The notes beneath the pieces are model-generated. The model ran no database searches. It was not told where the DNA came from and saw only the letters and a list, made by a program, of their open reading frames with translations. Shown here piece after piece: positions 29,993 to 38,366 of a stretch of 64,000 bases of DNA (position 1 is the first letter of the stretch; each line of letters opens with the position of its first letter). The stretch spans positions 930,001 through 994,000 of the forward strand of contig CAWBOY010000001.1 of NCBI GenBank assembly GCA_963790585.1. The letters are read 5' to 3'. Made by a program: the position numbers and the translations under genes. This DNA comes from CAWBOY01 sp963790585 (lineage in GTDB: Bacteria; Planctomycetota; Planctomycetia; Gemmatales; Gemmataceae).

Positions 29993-30694
29993 CCGATTTT
30001 CCCCGCGAGAGCCTGTTGATGGTCTGACGTCGCCCGCCGCAGATCCGTTATGGCTTCATCAATCAGGCGTCGATGATCATCCTGCGACAGCTTGCGCCGC
30101 AGCGTCTTTTCCGACGCTTGCACGGCTAACTGCGCTGCCTGGTCCCAGATTTGGCGCAACGCCTGATCGCGGGCCATCTCGAGGTCGTGCGTCAGGCGGG
30201 TGCGCTCGGCCTGAATCTCCGCCTTGGCTTTGGCAAGGGTTTCTTCCTGCATCCGTGTGGAGGTTTTGCGTGCCTCGTCTAAAAGTTGGCGAATCTCTTC
30301 CTGAGCGCCATTCATCTTGACCCGGAGTTCCTCTTGCAGTTTCTGAGCATCCTGTTGGGCCTTGAGGGCGCTGATCCTGCGCGTCTTGAATCGTCTTCTC
30401 ACGAGCTTTCAGCCCTTCGAGCATCGGCTTCCAGGCGAAGCGCGTAAGAATGGCCATGGTGAGCAGAAAGACGACCGTGGTCCAGATCGTGAGATCGAGA
30501 ATCAGTTCGGTCGGATTCGGCTTGGCGTGAGCATCGTGATCATCGCCCGCGGCCTGCGGAGCGGCGCCGTGAGCATGGGCGTCAACAACATGCGGCACCT
30601 CTTTGGGCTCTTCCGCGGAAGCATGCCGCGCCGACACCACGGACAGCGCGAGGGCCATCAGGCTTGCAACAATGACTGTCCACACCGAACGCAT
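29989..30694 (-). CDS. atpF: ATP synthase F0 b subunit with signal-like N-terminus (frame broken)
   Basis: About 235 residues. The start MRSVWTVIVASLMALALSVV resembles a signal peptide or extra span and is followed by a His/Ala-rich linker. The true F0 b span is LTIWTTVVFLLTMAILTRFA, then WKPMLEGLKAREKTIQDA and a long coiled coil (ALKAQQDAQKLQEELRVKMN) that forms the peripheral stalk. The frame breaks near 30372 within AREKTIQDA; the continuing frame has the family C-terminus. ATG at 30694 with GGGGAGAGG upstream. It is coupled to atpH by a 4-base overlap. Confidence 0.9.
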
Positions 30695-30749
30695 AGACAC
30701 CTCTCCCCTCGAACCGTCCGTCCGCGACTGTTTCATATTCGGCACGATC

Positions 30750-31064
30750 TCAGACCTTGCCGGCAATGGTGTAGCAAACGAAGAGAGCGAAGAACGTCGC
30801 ACCTTCGAGAAGAGCGGCGATGATAAGCATCGAGGTCGAGATGCTACCCGCAACTTCGGGCTGACGAGCCATGCTCTCGAGGGCCGCCGAGCCGATCTTG
30901 CCGAAGCCGAGGCCCGCACCAATCATCGTGATCGCAGCGCCGAGGCCCGCGCCGACCCCGGCTCCGGCGAGCACATTCGTCGTATTGCCAGTCTGAGCGA
31001 AGACGCTCGCCGAGGAGACGAGCACGGCGACGACGGCCATCACGAATACATTCAAATACTTCAT
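30750..31064 (-). CDS. atpE: ATP synthase F0 c subunit
   Basis: A 104-residue protein: a cleavable-looking signal MKYLNVFVMAVVAVLVSSAS then FAQ, followed by the two-helix hairpin. Helix 1 is glycine-rich (VLAGAGVGAGLGAAITMIGAG), the polar loop is ESMARQPEVAG, and helix 2 contains the carboxylate in LIIAALLEGATFFALF. The residues around that glutamate (EGAT) lack the ES pair of sodium-coupled c rings, so proton coupling is more likely. Mature length about 80 residues fits the family. It is the highest-copy subunit, and the gap to atpF is only 55 bases. Confidence 0.93.
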   Translation of the reverse strand: MKYLNVFVMAVVAVLVSSASVFAQTGNTTNVLAGAGVGAGLGAAITMIGAGLGFGKIGSAALESMARQPEVAGSISTSMLIIAALLEGATFFALFVCYTIAGKV

Positions 31065-31183
31065 CTTTAGATAACTCCCTCAAACGTTACCGGGCAGAAA
31101 TCCGCCAACGGCAGTCCAAAAAACCAGATCAGGAAAGACACAAAAGTTCATTCAAGAGCGCGCTAAGTTTGCTCGGATTTTGT

Positions 31184-31213
31184 CCGGTCGCTTTACGCCC
31201 CCGGCTCGCCATA
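31184..31213. repeat. Half-copy of the GAGCCGGGAGCGTAAG palindromic family
   Basis: GTCCGGTCGCTTTACGCCCC then CGGCTCGCCA matches one arm of the elements at 26481 and 27562 with small changes. No paired second arm is visible. It lies between atpB and atpE, within the operon. Confidence 0.65.
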
Positions 31214-31218
31214 TAAAC

Positions 31219-32217
31219 TCAATGGCTCGGATGCATCGCCATCCCTGTAAATACAGCTGTGAGAAACGTAAATACATAAGCCTGCAGGAAGGCGACGAAC
31301 AATTCCAACAACCCAAGCAGCGTCACGCCCAGGACGATGATTGCGGTGGACAAGCCCCAAATCCAGGTAATCCCAGATCCGCCCAGTACGACGATCATGG
31401 TGAGGATCGAAGCCGAGACGATGTGTCCCGCAAAGATATTGATAAAGAGACGAAAAGCAAGCACGCCGCTCTTGATGAAAGTACCAAAAAATTCAATCAA
31501 AAAGATCAGGCAGCTAATCGCCTGACCGAACGCGGTTGCAACCACCCAGAGGGGTAGCATCCACCAGGCGACAGGGCCCTTGGGCTCAGCAGCGACGGTG
31601 GTTGAATGGCCATGGGCGTCATGTCCATGATCGTGACCGTGTGCGTCTCCATGTCCATGATCGTGATGGCCGTGACCATGTCCATGGCTCGAAGCGGATG
31701 CATACGGGTAAGGCATGATCTCGATATGCGGCCAAAGGGATTTCAAATAGCGGAAGAAACCCAATTTCCAAATCGCCGCGCCATGGAACATTAGCAAACT
31801 GAAGAATGCCAGCGACAACGTGAGAGAGATGCTCGCGGTAGCGGACGACAACAGCGGCAAAAAGCCGAACAGATTGAGGATCAGGATGAAAACGAACAAC
31901 GTCCAAAAGAAGGGCATGAAGAAATCGGCGTCTTCGCGCAAGTTTGGCTTGACGACTTCGTCTCGGATAAAGGTCAGGAGCGACTCGCGGGCGTTGGTCC
32001 ACCAGCCCTTGGGCGGTTTGCCGTCACGCGCTTTTCGGCCAAGCGGGATGAAAAAGAGGCAGAGCAGGCCCGCGGCCAACAGTTCCAAAATCATGAATTT
32101 GGTGATCTGGAAGTTGTAGCCAAACAACGGAATGGAAGGTAACGGAATGTAGGCGTTGCCGATGAGGTCCCAGCGACTGGAGTCGACGACGTGGTTGATC
32201 GGATCGTGTACTGGCAT
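31219..32217 (-). CDS. atpB: ATP synthase F0 a subunit with a histidine-rich loop
   Basis: A 332-residue proton-channel subunit with five to six membrane spans. The key arginine helix reads KSGVLAFRLFINIFAGHIV, where R faces the c-ring carboxylate; the last helix ends LLELFVAFLQAYVFTFLTAV. Length exceeds the usual 240-280 residues because of an N-terminal extension and a cytoplasmic or periplasmic loop at about residues 178-204 (31606-31686) holding about 13 histidines in HGHGHGHHDHGHG-type repeats. No frame break. The histidine loop could bind metal or buffer protons; this is an inference. Confidence 0.93.
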   Translation of the reverse strand: MPVHDPINHVVDSSRWDLIGNAYIPLPSIPLFGYNFQITKFMILELLAAGLLCLFFIPLGRKARDGKPPKGWWTNARESLLTFIRDEVVKPNLREDADFFMPFFWTLFVFILILNLFGFLPLLSSATASISLTLSLAFFSLLMFHGAAIWKLGFFRYLKSLWPHIEIMPYPYASASSHGHGHGHHDHGHGDAHGHDHGHDAHGHSTTVAAEPKGPVAWWMLPLWVVATAFGQAISCLIFLIEFFGTFIKSGVLAFRLFINIFAGHIVSASILTMIVVLGGSGITWIWGLSTAIIVLGVTLLGLLELFVAFLQAYVFTFLTAVFTGMAMHPSH

Positions 32218-32233
32218 GGAGAGAGCGCCTCAG

Positions 32234-32647
32234 TTATCCGCCGCCCGGTCTAGCCTCGCTCGATGCCGTCGGTTTCGTGGCATGAGTCGAGAGCAACAGG
32301 ACAATTTCCAAAGTCAAAAGCAACAAATAAAAGCCAAGAACCCAGCTGAGAAATCCGGCCGATTCGAGGTAGGCATAGCGTTGACTCAAAAAGAACGCCG
32401 TCCCGGCCACCGCGAACATGCGAATGCCGCTGCCGCCGAGAAACGCCGCCAATTTTTGCTCCGGCGTCCCGCTCTCCAGCGCCCATGCCGACCAGGCAAA
32501 GGTCAGTAGCGCAGGCGCCAAACATATGGCGAAGGCGATGCTGCATGTCCAAGCACTCTCATCACCCGCATACGAGCGAACCGGCAGGCAGATCAGCAGC
32601 CAGCAGGTTAACGCCGAACTCAGGAAGAGAAGCTGCTTCCGAATCAA
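32234..32647 (-). CDS. AtpI-like membrane protein of the ATP synthase operon
   Basis: About 137 residues with four hydrophobic segments (LLFLSSALTCWLLICLPV, IAFAICLAPALLTFAWSAWA, FAVAGTAFFLSQRY, FLSWVLGFYLLLLTLEIVLL). Its place directly before atpB and its size fit the AtpI-type assembly factor or its planctomycete analogue, though sequence similarity by eye is weak. The TTG at 32647 overlaps the preceding gene's TGA (TTGA), which favours this short start over the longer open frame to 32755. The C-terminus is a polar tail (THATKPTASSEARPGGG). Confidence 0.65.
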   Translation of the reverse strand: MIRKQLLFLSSALTCWLLICLPVRSYAGDESAWTCSIAFAICLAPALLTFAWSAWALESGTPEQKLAAFLGGSGIRMFAVAGTAFFLSQRYAYLESAGFLSWVLGFYLLLLTLEIVLLLSTHATKPTASSEARPGGG

Positions 32648-32880
32648 GGCTTCGGCCCTCGCCGCGATTTCGTGTCGGCCTCGGCCTTGAGATAGATCAT
32701 CAGGTGGGCAATGCCGCCGCCTAGCCCAATAATCATGCCGGCAAGCACACCCCAAGGCGTCCAGCCGAATCTCGAATCAAGAAACATCCCCAGAGCGATC
32801 GGGGCCACCATCTCAAAGGCGACCTGCGACAGAGCCCAGTATCGACCGACGTCACGAGGATCTTGCTCTTTCGGGGTCAT
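32644..32880 (-). CDS. AtpZ/AtpI-family small membrane protein
   Basis: A 78-residue protein with two spans (YWALSQVAFEMVAPIALGMF and GVLAGMIIGLGGGIAHLMIY) and a short basic tail. The pattern of a DXRFGWTPWG turn between two glycine-rich helices is that of the AtpZ/'putative F0F1-ATPase subunit' family, which helps assemble the c ring and may conduct magnesium or calcium. It is the first gene of the operon, and overlaps the AtpI-like gene by 4 bases. Confidence 0.8.
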   Translation of the reverse strand: MTPKEQDPRDVGRYWALSQVAFEMVAPIALGMFLDSRFGWTPWGVLAGMIIGLGGGIAHLMIYLKAEADTKSRRGPKP

Positions 32881-33537
32881 CCGACGTCTCCCCCGCGACG
32901 GTAATCATCGAGGAAATGGGTCGATGACACAGTTTGAGTGATCCTTACGGCTCAGTCGTGCTGTGAGGGAGGTATTTTGGCGGAGCAGGGATGAAAGTCA
33001 ATGGCCTATCCGTGATTTTTTTCACAAAGTCGCTCCGTCGCTATATAGCTGCCGGCTTGTCGGCGGTGGATCTAGAGTCCGTCGGCAAGCCGGCGGCTAT
33101 ATAAACCGAAGCAGCGCGGCGAATTTCATTCAAATTGCATGAATTTCGAGTTGACATTTATTCGTTCATTTGTGTAAGATCTGATCCATTAGGGACTAAC
33201 GCATTAACAATATCCCTGCTTCGTGACAGGTTCCTGCCTCTCGAAGTCAGTCCAGCCTGCGATTCGATTTCGCTTTTCGACCTTTGGATCCAATGCGAAC
33301 GCACGAGCCGTTCCACGACGAAACGTGGAGACGAGTGCCTGAATGCGCGTATTGATTTCTAGCCTTCCAAGGCTGGACGCGCGGAACCCGTCTTTTCCTT
33401 CGCTTTTTCTCTCCCCATCTCCGTGGGAGACGCTCCCTGGAAAAGGATGTCCGGGGCCTTAAGTTCCGTTAACAGGGACGTGGCTCTTCAACACCTTTCC
33501 AGAGTGCCTGCACCGGTCAGGCCGGAGTTGTTTCGCC
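32881..33537. other. Intergenic region upstream of the ATP synthase operon
   Basis: About 660 bases between the divergent ATP synthase operon and the DUF4912 gene. It holds a palindrome at 33041-33103 and an AT-rich stretch near 33120-33190. No frame with family resemblance and no RNA gene is recognised. Promoters of both units are expected here but none is called. Confidence 0.6.
33041..33103. repeat. Intergenic palindrome, TATATAGC.GCCGGCTTG family
   Basis: Arms TATATAGCTGCCGGCTTGTC (from about 33042) and GGCAAGCCGGCGGCTATATA (to about 33102) are nearly complementary around a 12-20-base spacer. A shorter related hairpin with TATATAGCCCCCGGCTTG occurs at 36961-36985. Confidence 0.75.
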
Positions 33538-34725
33538 ATGACACGCGATGAGTTGCAGTCTTGCAGCAAAAAAATCCTGGCTCAGATGGCCAAGGACTGT
33601 AGCATCTCCGGCTGGCACGACATGACGAAGGACCAGCTGATCCTCGCTCTCGCCCGCCGCCCTGTCGCTCGTCCAAAACCTGTTGCGAAAGCGACCAAGG
33701 CCGCCGAACCGGCCAAGGTTCCTCAAACTGTTGCCAAAGTCCGATCGACTTCCTCTTCCTCACCTCGCACACTGACGCCCAGCCGGCGAACTCCGGTCCA
33801 AACGGCAGCTGCGCGTGACACCTCGTCGTCAGCGGAACAAGAAGTCGAATCGAGCAAGTACAACATCGGCGTACCGACGAGAGACCTTTCCACGAAAGGG
33901 CCGCGCGATCTGCCGACGGGTTATGGCAAAGATCGCATCGTTCTCATGGTGCGCGACCCTTATTGGCTTCATACCTACTGGGAGCTGACGCGCCACGCCA
34001 TTCAACGGGCCGAAGCGGCGCTGGCTCAAGAATGGTATGGCTCCAAGCCGATCCTTCGGCTACTCGACGTCACGACCAATGACATCACGGCTACCACTGA
34101 GACGATCGTTCGCGATATCGAAATTCATGGCGGCTGCAACAGCTGGTATATCGACGTCAACAATCCGCCGCGCTCGTTTCGCATCGACATTGGCTACCTG
34201 TCGAAATCCGGCCGATTTTATGTGCTGGCGCGCTCGAACGTCGTCAACACACCTCGGGCCGGCATGAGCGATGCCATTGATGAAAACTGGGCTGACTTTG
34301 ACACTAAAAAGGCCGACCGCATCTATGCCATGTCCGGAGGCTTCGATGCAGGCGCCAGCAGCCTCGAACTCAAAGAACTCTTCGAAGAGCGCTTGCGTCG
34401 TCCCCTCGGCTCGCCGTCGGTCACGAGCTTTGGCTCCGGCGGCTCCCTTTTCGGCGGCCGATCGCGCAAGTTCTGGTTCCAACTCGATGCGGAACTGATC
34501 GTCTACGGAGCCACCGAACCGAACTCCCGCGTAACCCTGCAAGGCGAGCCGGTCCAGCTGCGGCCTGACGGCACCTTCACGATGCGGTTCAGCCTGCCCG
34601 ATAGCCGGCAGATCCTCCCCGCGGTCGCCACGTCACCGGATGGCATCGAAGAGCGCACCATCGTTCTCGCGGTCGAGCGGAACACAAAACATCTCGATCC
34701 AGTTGTCAACGACGGGAATGAGTGA
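33538..34725 (+). CDS. DUF4912 protein with N-terminal Rho-N/SAP-like domain
   Basis: A 395-residue protein. Residues 1-40 (MTRDELQSCSKKILAQMAKD, WHDMTKDQLILALAR) resemble a short SAP or Rho-N helix-extended-loop-helix, which can bind nucleic acid. A lysine/serine-rich linker follows. DUF4912 covers about residues 125-235: GKDRIVLMVRDPYWLHTYWE, RLLDVTTNDI, WYIDVNNPPRSFRIDIGY. The C-terminal 90 residues (GATEPNSRVTLQGEPVQLRP) look like a carbohydrate-binding or Ig-like strand fold. DUF4912 is common in planctomycetes but has no known activity. The gene has no frame break. Confidence 0.85.
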   Translation: MTRDELQSCSKKILAQMAKDCSISGWHDMTKDQLILALARRPVARPKPVAKATKAAEPAKVPQTVAKVRSTSSSSPRTLTPSRRTPVQTAAARDTSSSAEQEVESSKYNIGVPTRDLSTKGPRDLPTGYGKDRIVLMVRDPYWLHTYWELTRHAIQRAEAALAQEWYGSKPILRLLDVTTNDITATTETIVRDIEIHGGCNSWYIDVNNPPRSFRIDIGYLSKSGRFYVLARSNVVNTPRAGMSDAIDENWADFDTKKADRIYAMSGGFDAGASSLELKELFEERLRRPLGSPSVTSFGSGGSLFGGRSRKFWFQLDAELIVYGATEPNSRVTLQGEPVQLRPDGTFTMRFSLPDSRQILPAVATSPDGIEERTIVLAVERNTKHLDPVVNDGNE

Positions 34726-34738
34726 CATAATTGGGGCA

Positions 34739-34794
34739 AGTAGACGCGGCATCTTGCCGCGTGAAAACACGACGCGGCATCTTGCCGCGTCTAC
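34739..34794. repeat. Tandem short palindromes, GACGCGGCATCTTGCCGCGT
   Basis: Two direct copies of the unit GACGCGGCATCTTGCCGCGT, each itself an inverted repeat (ACGCGGCA/TGCCGCGT), separated by AAAACAC. A single related copy (TACGCGGCAAGATGCCGCGT) precedes the dehydrogenase gene at about 6891-6911. The position, between the DUF4912 gene and the ABC ATPase gene, would suit a regulatory or terminator role. Confidence 0.7.
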
Positions 34795-34832
34795 ATTCCC
34801 TCCCCACCGCATCGCCCCTCTGGATACCCCTC

Positions 34833-35597
34833 GTGGACACAGAGCAAATCGCTACTCTTCCGCATTTGCCGGTGGCTCCCCCGCCTGGACGCTCCCTGAT
34901 AGCTCGCGTCATCGACCTGGAAAAGGAATATCACCTGTCCGTGGTCGTCCGCGCACTGCGCGGCGTCAGTCTGAGCTTTGAAGAAGGCGATTTTGTCGCA
35001 CTGATGGGACCGTCCGGCTCGGGCAAATCGACGCTGCTCAACTTGCTCGGCTGCCTCGATCGACCGACGCGCGGCCACTATTACCTTGGTGAAAACGACG
35101 TCTCCACGATGGAAGACGATCAGCTCTCCGAGGTCCGCAGCCGCTATATCGGCTTCATCTTTCAGTCTTATAACCTGTTGGCCCAATACACGGTCGTCGA
35201 GAACATCGAAATCCCCCTCTTATATCAAGGATGCCGCCTCAACGAGGCGACGCGGCAACGTTGCCACGCGCTGGCGGAGATGGTAGGCCTTGGTTCGCGC
35301 CTTGATCACAGACCCAGCCAGCTGTCAGGCGGCCAGCAACAACGCGTTGCCATTGCCCGGTCGCTTGTCAACGATCCACACGTCATTCTGGCCGACGAGC
35401 CGACTGGAAACCTCGACTCGAAGACCAGTGACGAAATCATGATGCTTCTGACCGAACTCAATCGCGCCGGCAAGACGATCATAATGGTGACGCACGAAAA
35501 CGACATCGCCGCCTGGGCGCGCCGCGTCGTCCGGATGCGCGACGGCAGCGTCGAATCCGACGTCCGCAACGATCCCATGACGAGGATCACCCCATGA
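34833..35597 (+). CDS. ABC transporter ATP-binding protein, MacB/LolD-like
   Basis: About 254 residues from GTG 34833 (an earlier in-frame start at 34731 lies in repeat sequence). Walker A GPSGSGKSTLLNLLGCLDRP, Q-loop FIFQSYNLL, signature LSGGQQQRVAIARSL, Walker B VILADEPTGNLD and switch HE in MVTHENDIAAW are all present. The LNLLGCLDRPTRG and DEPTGNLDSKTSDEIM blocks place it with MacB/LolD-type exporters. Its end overlaps the permease start (ATGA at 35594-35597), so the two form one transporter. Confidence 0.92.
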   Translation: MDTEQIATLPHLPVAPPPGRSLIARVIDLEKEYHLSVVVRALRGVSLSFEEGDFVALMGPSGSGKSTLLNLLGCLDRPTRGHYYLGENDVSTMEDDQLSEVRSRYIGFIFQSYNLLAQYTVVENIEIPLLYQGCRLNEATRQRCHALAEMVGLGSRLDHRPSQLSGGQQQRVAIARSLVNDPHVILADEPTGNLDSKTSDEIMMLLTELNRAGKTIIMVTHENDIAAWARRVVRMRDGSVESDVRNDPMTRITP

Positions 35598-36950
35598 GCT
35601 TTTTCACCATTCTCTCCATCCTCGGCGGCGTCGGCATCCTGGCGTTCTTGCCCTTGTTCTCGACGGAAAAGGGCCGCCGCAGCTTTTCGCTCGCGCTGCG
35701 CAGCCTGTGGTTGCATAAACTGCGGTCGTTCCTGTCCGTATTGGGCATCATCATCGGCACCGGCTCCGTCGTCAGCCTGATGGCGTTCGGCGAAGGCAGT
35801 ATGCAAGACGCCCTCGACGATATCAAACGACTTGGCGCGACGAACCTCATTGTCCGCGCTGTCAAGCCGCCGGACGATTCCTCAAATCAACAGGGGCAGC
35901 GCGTCGCGATCTATGGCCTGACCTACGACGACTACGAGCGCTTCAAGACCATCCCGTCGATCACGCGCCTGGTGCCGATGCGCATTTTTTCGCAAGAGAT
36001 CCGCAACCGCGAATACAAAATCACCGGACGTGTCGTCGCCACCTTGCCCGAATATGCCGAGGTCAACACATTGGTTCCTGTTTCCGGTCGCTTCCTGACG
36101 GCTGCGGACGACCGTGAGATGTTGAACGTGGCCGTGCTTGGTTCGACGACGGCGGAGCGCCTGTTTCCCTATGAGGATCCGCTCGGTCAGTCTGTCCGCG
36201 CTGGGGAAATACTTCTATCGGGTGATCGGCATCCTCAAAAATCGTATGCCCACTGGTGGGAGCGGCGGCAGCCAGGCTGCCGAGGATTTCAACAGCGACG
36301 TCTACATTCCATTGCAGACATGCAAAGTCCGTTTCGGCGAGCGCATCGTCATTCGCCGGCCCGGCAGCATGAATGCCGAACAGGTCCAGCTCAATCAGGT
36401 AACGCTATCGGTGGCCGACACGGACGACGTGCGGCCCGCCGGCGAAGTGATTTCCGACCTCTTGCAGCTCTACCACGGCAAACGAAACGACTGGGTCGTG
36501 ACCATCCCGCTTGATCGCCTTGAAGAGGCCGAGCGCGCCAAGGACCGCTTCATCGGCCTGCTCGTGGTCATCGCCGGCATTTCACTTCTCGTCGGCGGCA
36601 TCGGCATTATGAACATCATGTTGGCCACTGTTACGGAACGCACCCGCGAAATCGGCATCCGCCGGGCTCTCGGCGCCAAACGACTCGACATCACATTGCA
36701 GTTCCTGATCGAGGCCGTGGTTCAGACCACGGTGGGCGGCATGTGCGGCGTGCTCCTCGGTCTCGCCTCCGTCTTCGTCTTCCCGCCACTTTGGAACCTG
36801 ATCATGGGCACGCCTCTGCCGGCGAAGCTCAACATCATGTCGATTTTCCTATCGGTCGAGTTCTCGGTGGCCGTCGGCGTCCTATTCGGTTGGTACCCCT
36901 CGTGGCGCGCCGCGAAACTGGATCCGATCGAAGCCCTTCGACACGAGTAG
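35594..36950 (+). CDS. MacB-like ABC transporter permease (frame broken)
   Basis: About 450 residues with an N-terminal span, a large periplasmic MacB_PCD domain, and a C-terminal FtsX domain with three spans. Marker stretches are LHKLRSFLSVLGIIIGTGSV near the start and VGGIGIMNIMLATVTERTRE followed by IGIRRALGAKR near the end. The frame breaks near 36205 in a run of G: VRAGEI becomes VRAGGKYFYRVIGIL with one G restored, then GSQAAEDFNSDVYIPLQTC. It would export a lipid, lipoprotein, peptide or antibiotic with the ATPase upstream; no periplasmic adaptor gene is adjacent. Confidence 0.9.
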
Positions 36951-36965
36951 TAGGACATTTATATA

Positions 36966-36985
36966 GCCCCCGGCTTGCCGGGGGT
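36966..36985. terminator. Bidirectional hairpin between convergent genes
   Basis: GCCCCCGGC, a two-base TT loop, then GCCGGGGG form a strong stem 16 bases after the permease stop and directly at the end of the convergent transglutaminase-like gene. It has no U-tract and its outer bases (TATATAGC) resemble the palindrome at 33041. Confidence 0.5.
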
Positions 36986-36986
36986 C

Positions 36987-37814
36987 CTAACCATGTCCGT
37001 CTCGGTTATCAGCAACCTCATCCGTCCAAACCGTGAACTGCAACAGAGTCGTCGGCCCGAACGACGTGGTGAGCGCCACGTCGACGGCGTCCCGGCCGTA
37101 AGCCATGACCACGCGACCGATGCGCGGGATGTTGTGCCGTGCGTCGAACGTGTGCCATTGACCACCCAAATAGGCTTCAAACCAGGCGCTGAAATCCATC
37201 GGAGCGTCCGTCGCCGGTACGCCGATGTCGCCCAGGTAGCCCGTGGCATACCGCGCGGGAATGCCCATGCAGCGGCAGAAAGTAATGGCCAGGTGGGTGA
37301 AATCGCGGCAAACCCCGGCCCGCTCCTTGTAGACGTCATGGGCCGTCTTCGTCGGGCGCACGAAGGCGTAGCCAAAGCGAACGTTGGTATGCACCCAGTC
37401 GCAAATCGCCTGCACTCGACCCCATCCCGTCGGCGCGGTCGCGAACAGGTTCCAGGCGATCTCGGAGAGGGAATCGACTTCGCAATAACGGCTGGCCATC
37501 AGAAAGGGCAAGGTGTCGAAAGGAAGGTCTTCGACAGCGTGCTGAATCGCATCCGGGCGAACGGCATCCGGTACTGCGGAGTCCTTCACCATTGTGTCAT
37601 TCCAAAAACGGATACGGCCAGCGGGGGCGACGATGCGAGTACAACGATTACCAAACTGATCCAGGAAATCGTCGCGATGATCCTCCGGTTCGACGCAAAC
37701 CCGATCGGGCCGCAAGTGGCTGGCAGCGCGCGTGGGGTGAGTCGAAAGACATAATATCATCGGCGTGCGTGCCGGCACTTCAAAGATCAGGTCGTAGCCG
37801 AGTCGTAGAATCAT
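36987..37814 (-). CDS. Transglutaminase-like cysteine protease family protein
   Basis: A 275-residue protein. The N-terminal beta-sandwich (LRLGYDLIFEVPARTPMILC, CTRIVAPAGRIRFWNDT) precedes the core transglutaminase domain, with the catalytic cysteine in AGVCRDFTHLAITFCRCMGI and the histidine/aspartate in GGQWHTFDARHNIPRIGRVV. ARYATGYLGDIG between them is a family marker. Such cytosolic proteins are widespread in bacteria with unknown substrates. It is convergent with the MacB-like permease and lies 67 bases from a cupin gene in the same direction. Confidence 0.9.
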   Translation of the reverse strand: MILRLGYDLIFEVPARTPMILCLSTHPTRAASHLRPDRVCVEPEDHRDDFLDQFGNRCTRIVAPAGRIRFWNDTMVKDSAVPDAVRPDAIQHAVEDLPFDTLPFLMASRYCEVDSLSEIAWNLFATAPTGWGRVQAICDWVHTNVRFGYAFVRPTKTAHDVYKERAGVCRDFTHLAITFCRCMGIPARYATGYLGDIGVPATDAPMDFSAWFEAYLGGQWHTFDARHNIPRIGRVVMAYGRDAVDVALTTSFGPTTLLQFTVWTDEVADNRDGHG

Positions 37815-37881
37815 GAGCGTCTCTTGAGAAGGTGACGGACGACAATGTCGGCAAATCTATCGCTTGTGCGATGAAAGGCGA

Positions 37882-38223
37882 TCACGCCCTTCCCGCCTCG
37901 AGTTCATCACCTTCCTTGGTGTAGGCAGGCGGCACGTAGATATTCAGCGTCTTCAGCGGCTCTGATCCGAGATTTCTGATCTCATGTTTGTCACCGTGCT
38001 CAATTAATAGTAAAGTTCCCGTGCGCAGCTCCACTCGTTCATCGTTGACAATGGCTACGCCAGTTCCGGCGATTACATAAAGCCACTGATCCGCTCCTTT
38101 GTGCCGATTCTCTGAGCCGCCCGTGGTTTCCTCGGGTTTCAGCGTCATTTGAGCGGCTTGGGCCTTGCCATTGCAAAGTACAACGCGAAAGCCCTGGCCG
38201 AATTGTAGGTGTTTGTGTTGCAT
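37882..38223 (-). CDS. Cupin-domain protein
   Basis: A 113-residue single cupin. After a GQGFRVVLCNGKAQAAQMTL strand it has the two cupin motifs in a compact form: GSENRHKGADQWLYVIAGTG and LLIEHGDKHEIRNLGSEPL. The histidines of HKGADQ and HGDKHE could hold a metal. It may bind a small ligand or act as an isomerase or dioxygenase; no substrate is indicated. It lies upstream of the transglutaminase-like gene on the same strand. Confidence 0.85.
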   Translation of the reverse strand: MQHKHLQFGQGFRVVLCNGKAQAAQMTLKPEETTGGSENRHKGADQWLYVIAGTGVAIVNDERVELRTGTLLLIEHGDKHEIRNLGSEPLKTLNIYVPPAYTKEGDELEAGRA

Positions 38224-38314
38224 GGTTGAGCGCGCAGTCTCTTCGTCGCCAATGAGTAGTCTGCCAAACAGTTAGCAAAGTGCATGCCGGGGGTGAGTTT
38301 ATTTATCGTTGCAT

Positions 38315-38366
38315 AAATAAGCCCCCCTACCCAGGGTGCGCTGCGCGACCCTGGGTAGGGGGACGT
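38315..38366. repeat. Palindrome, CCTACCCAGGGTGCGCTGCGCG family
   Basis: Arms CCCCTACCCAGGGT and ACCCTGGGTAGGGG flank the loop GCGCTGCGCG. It overlaps the last codons of the glycosyltransferase gene, whose C-terminus therefore reads RPPTQGRAAHPG. Degenerate pieces of the same family, with TGCGCTGCGCGAC, occur at about 44206-44243 and 44317-44343. Confidence 0.65.
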
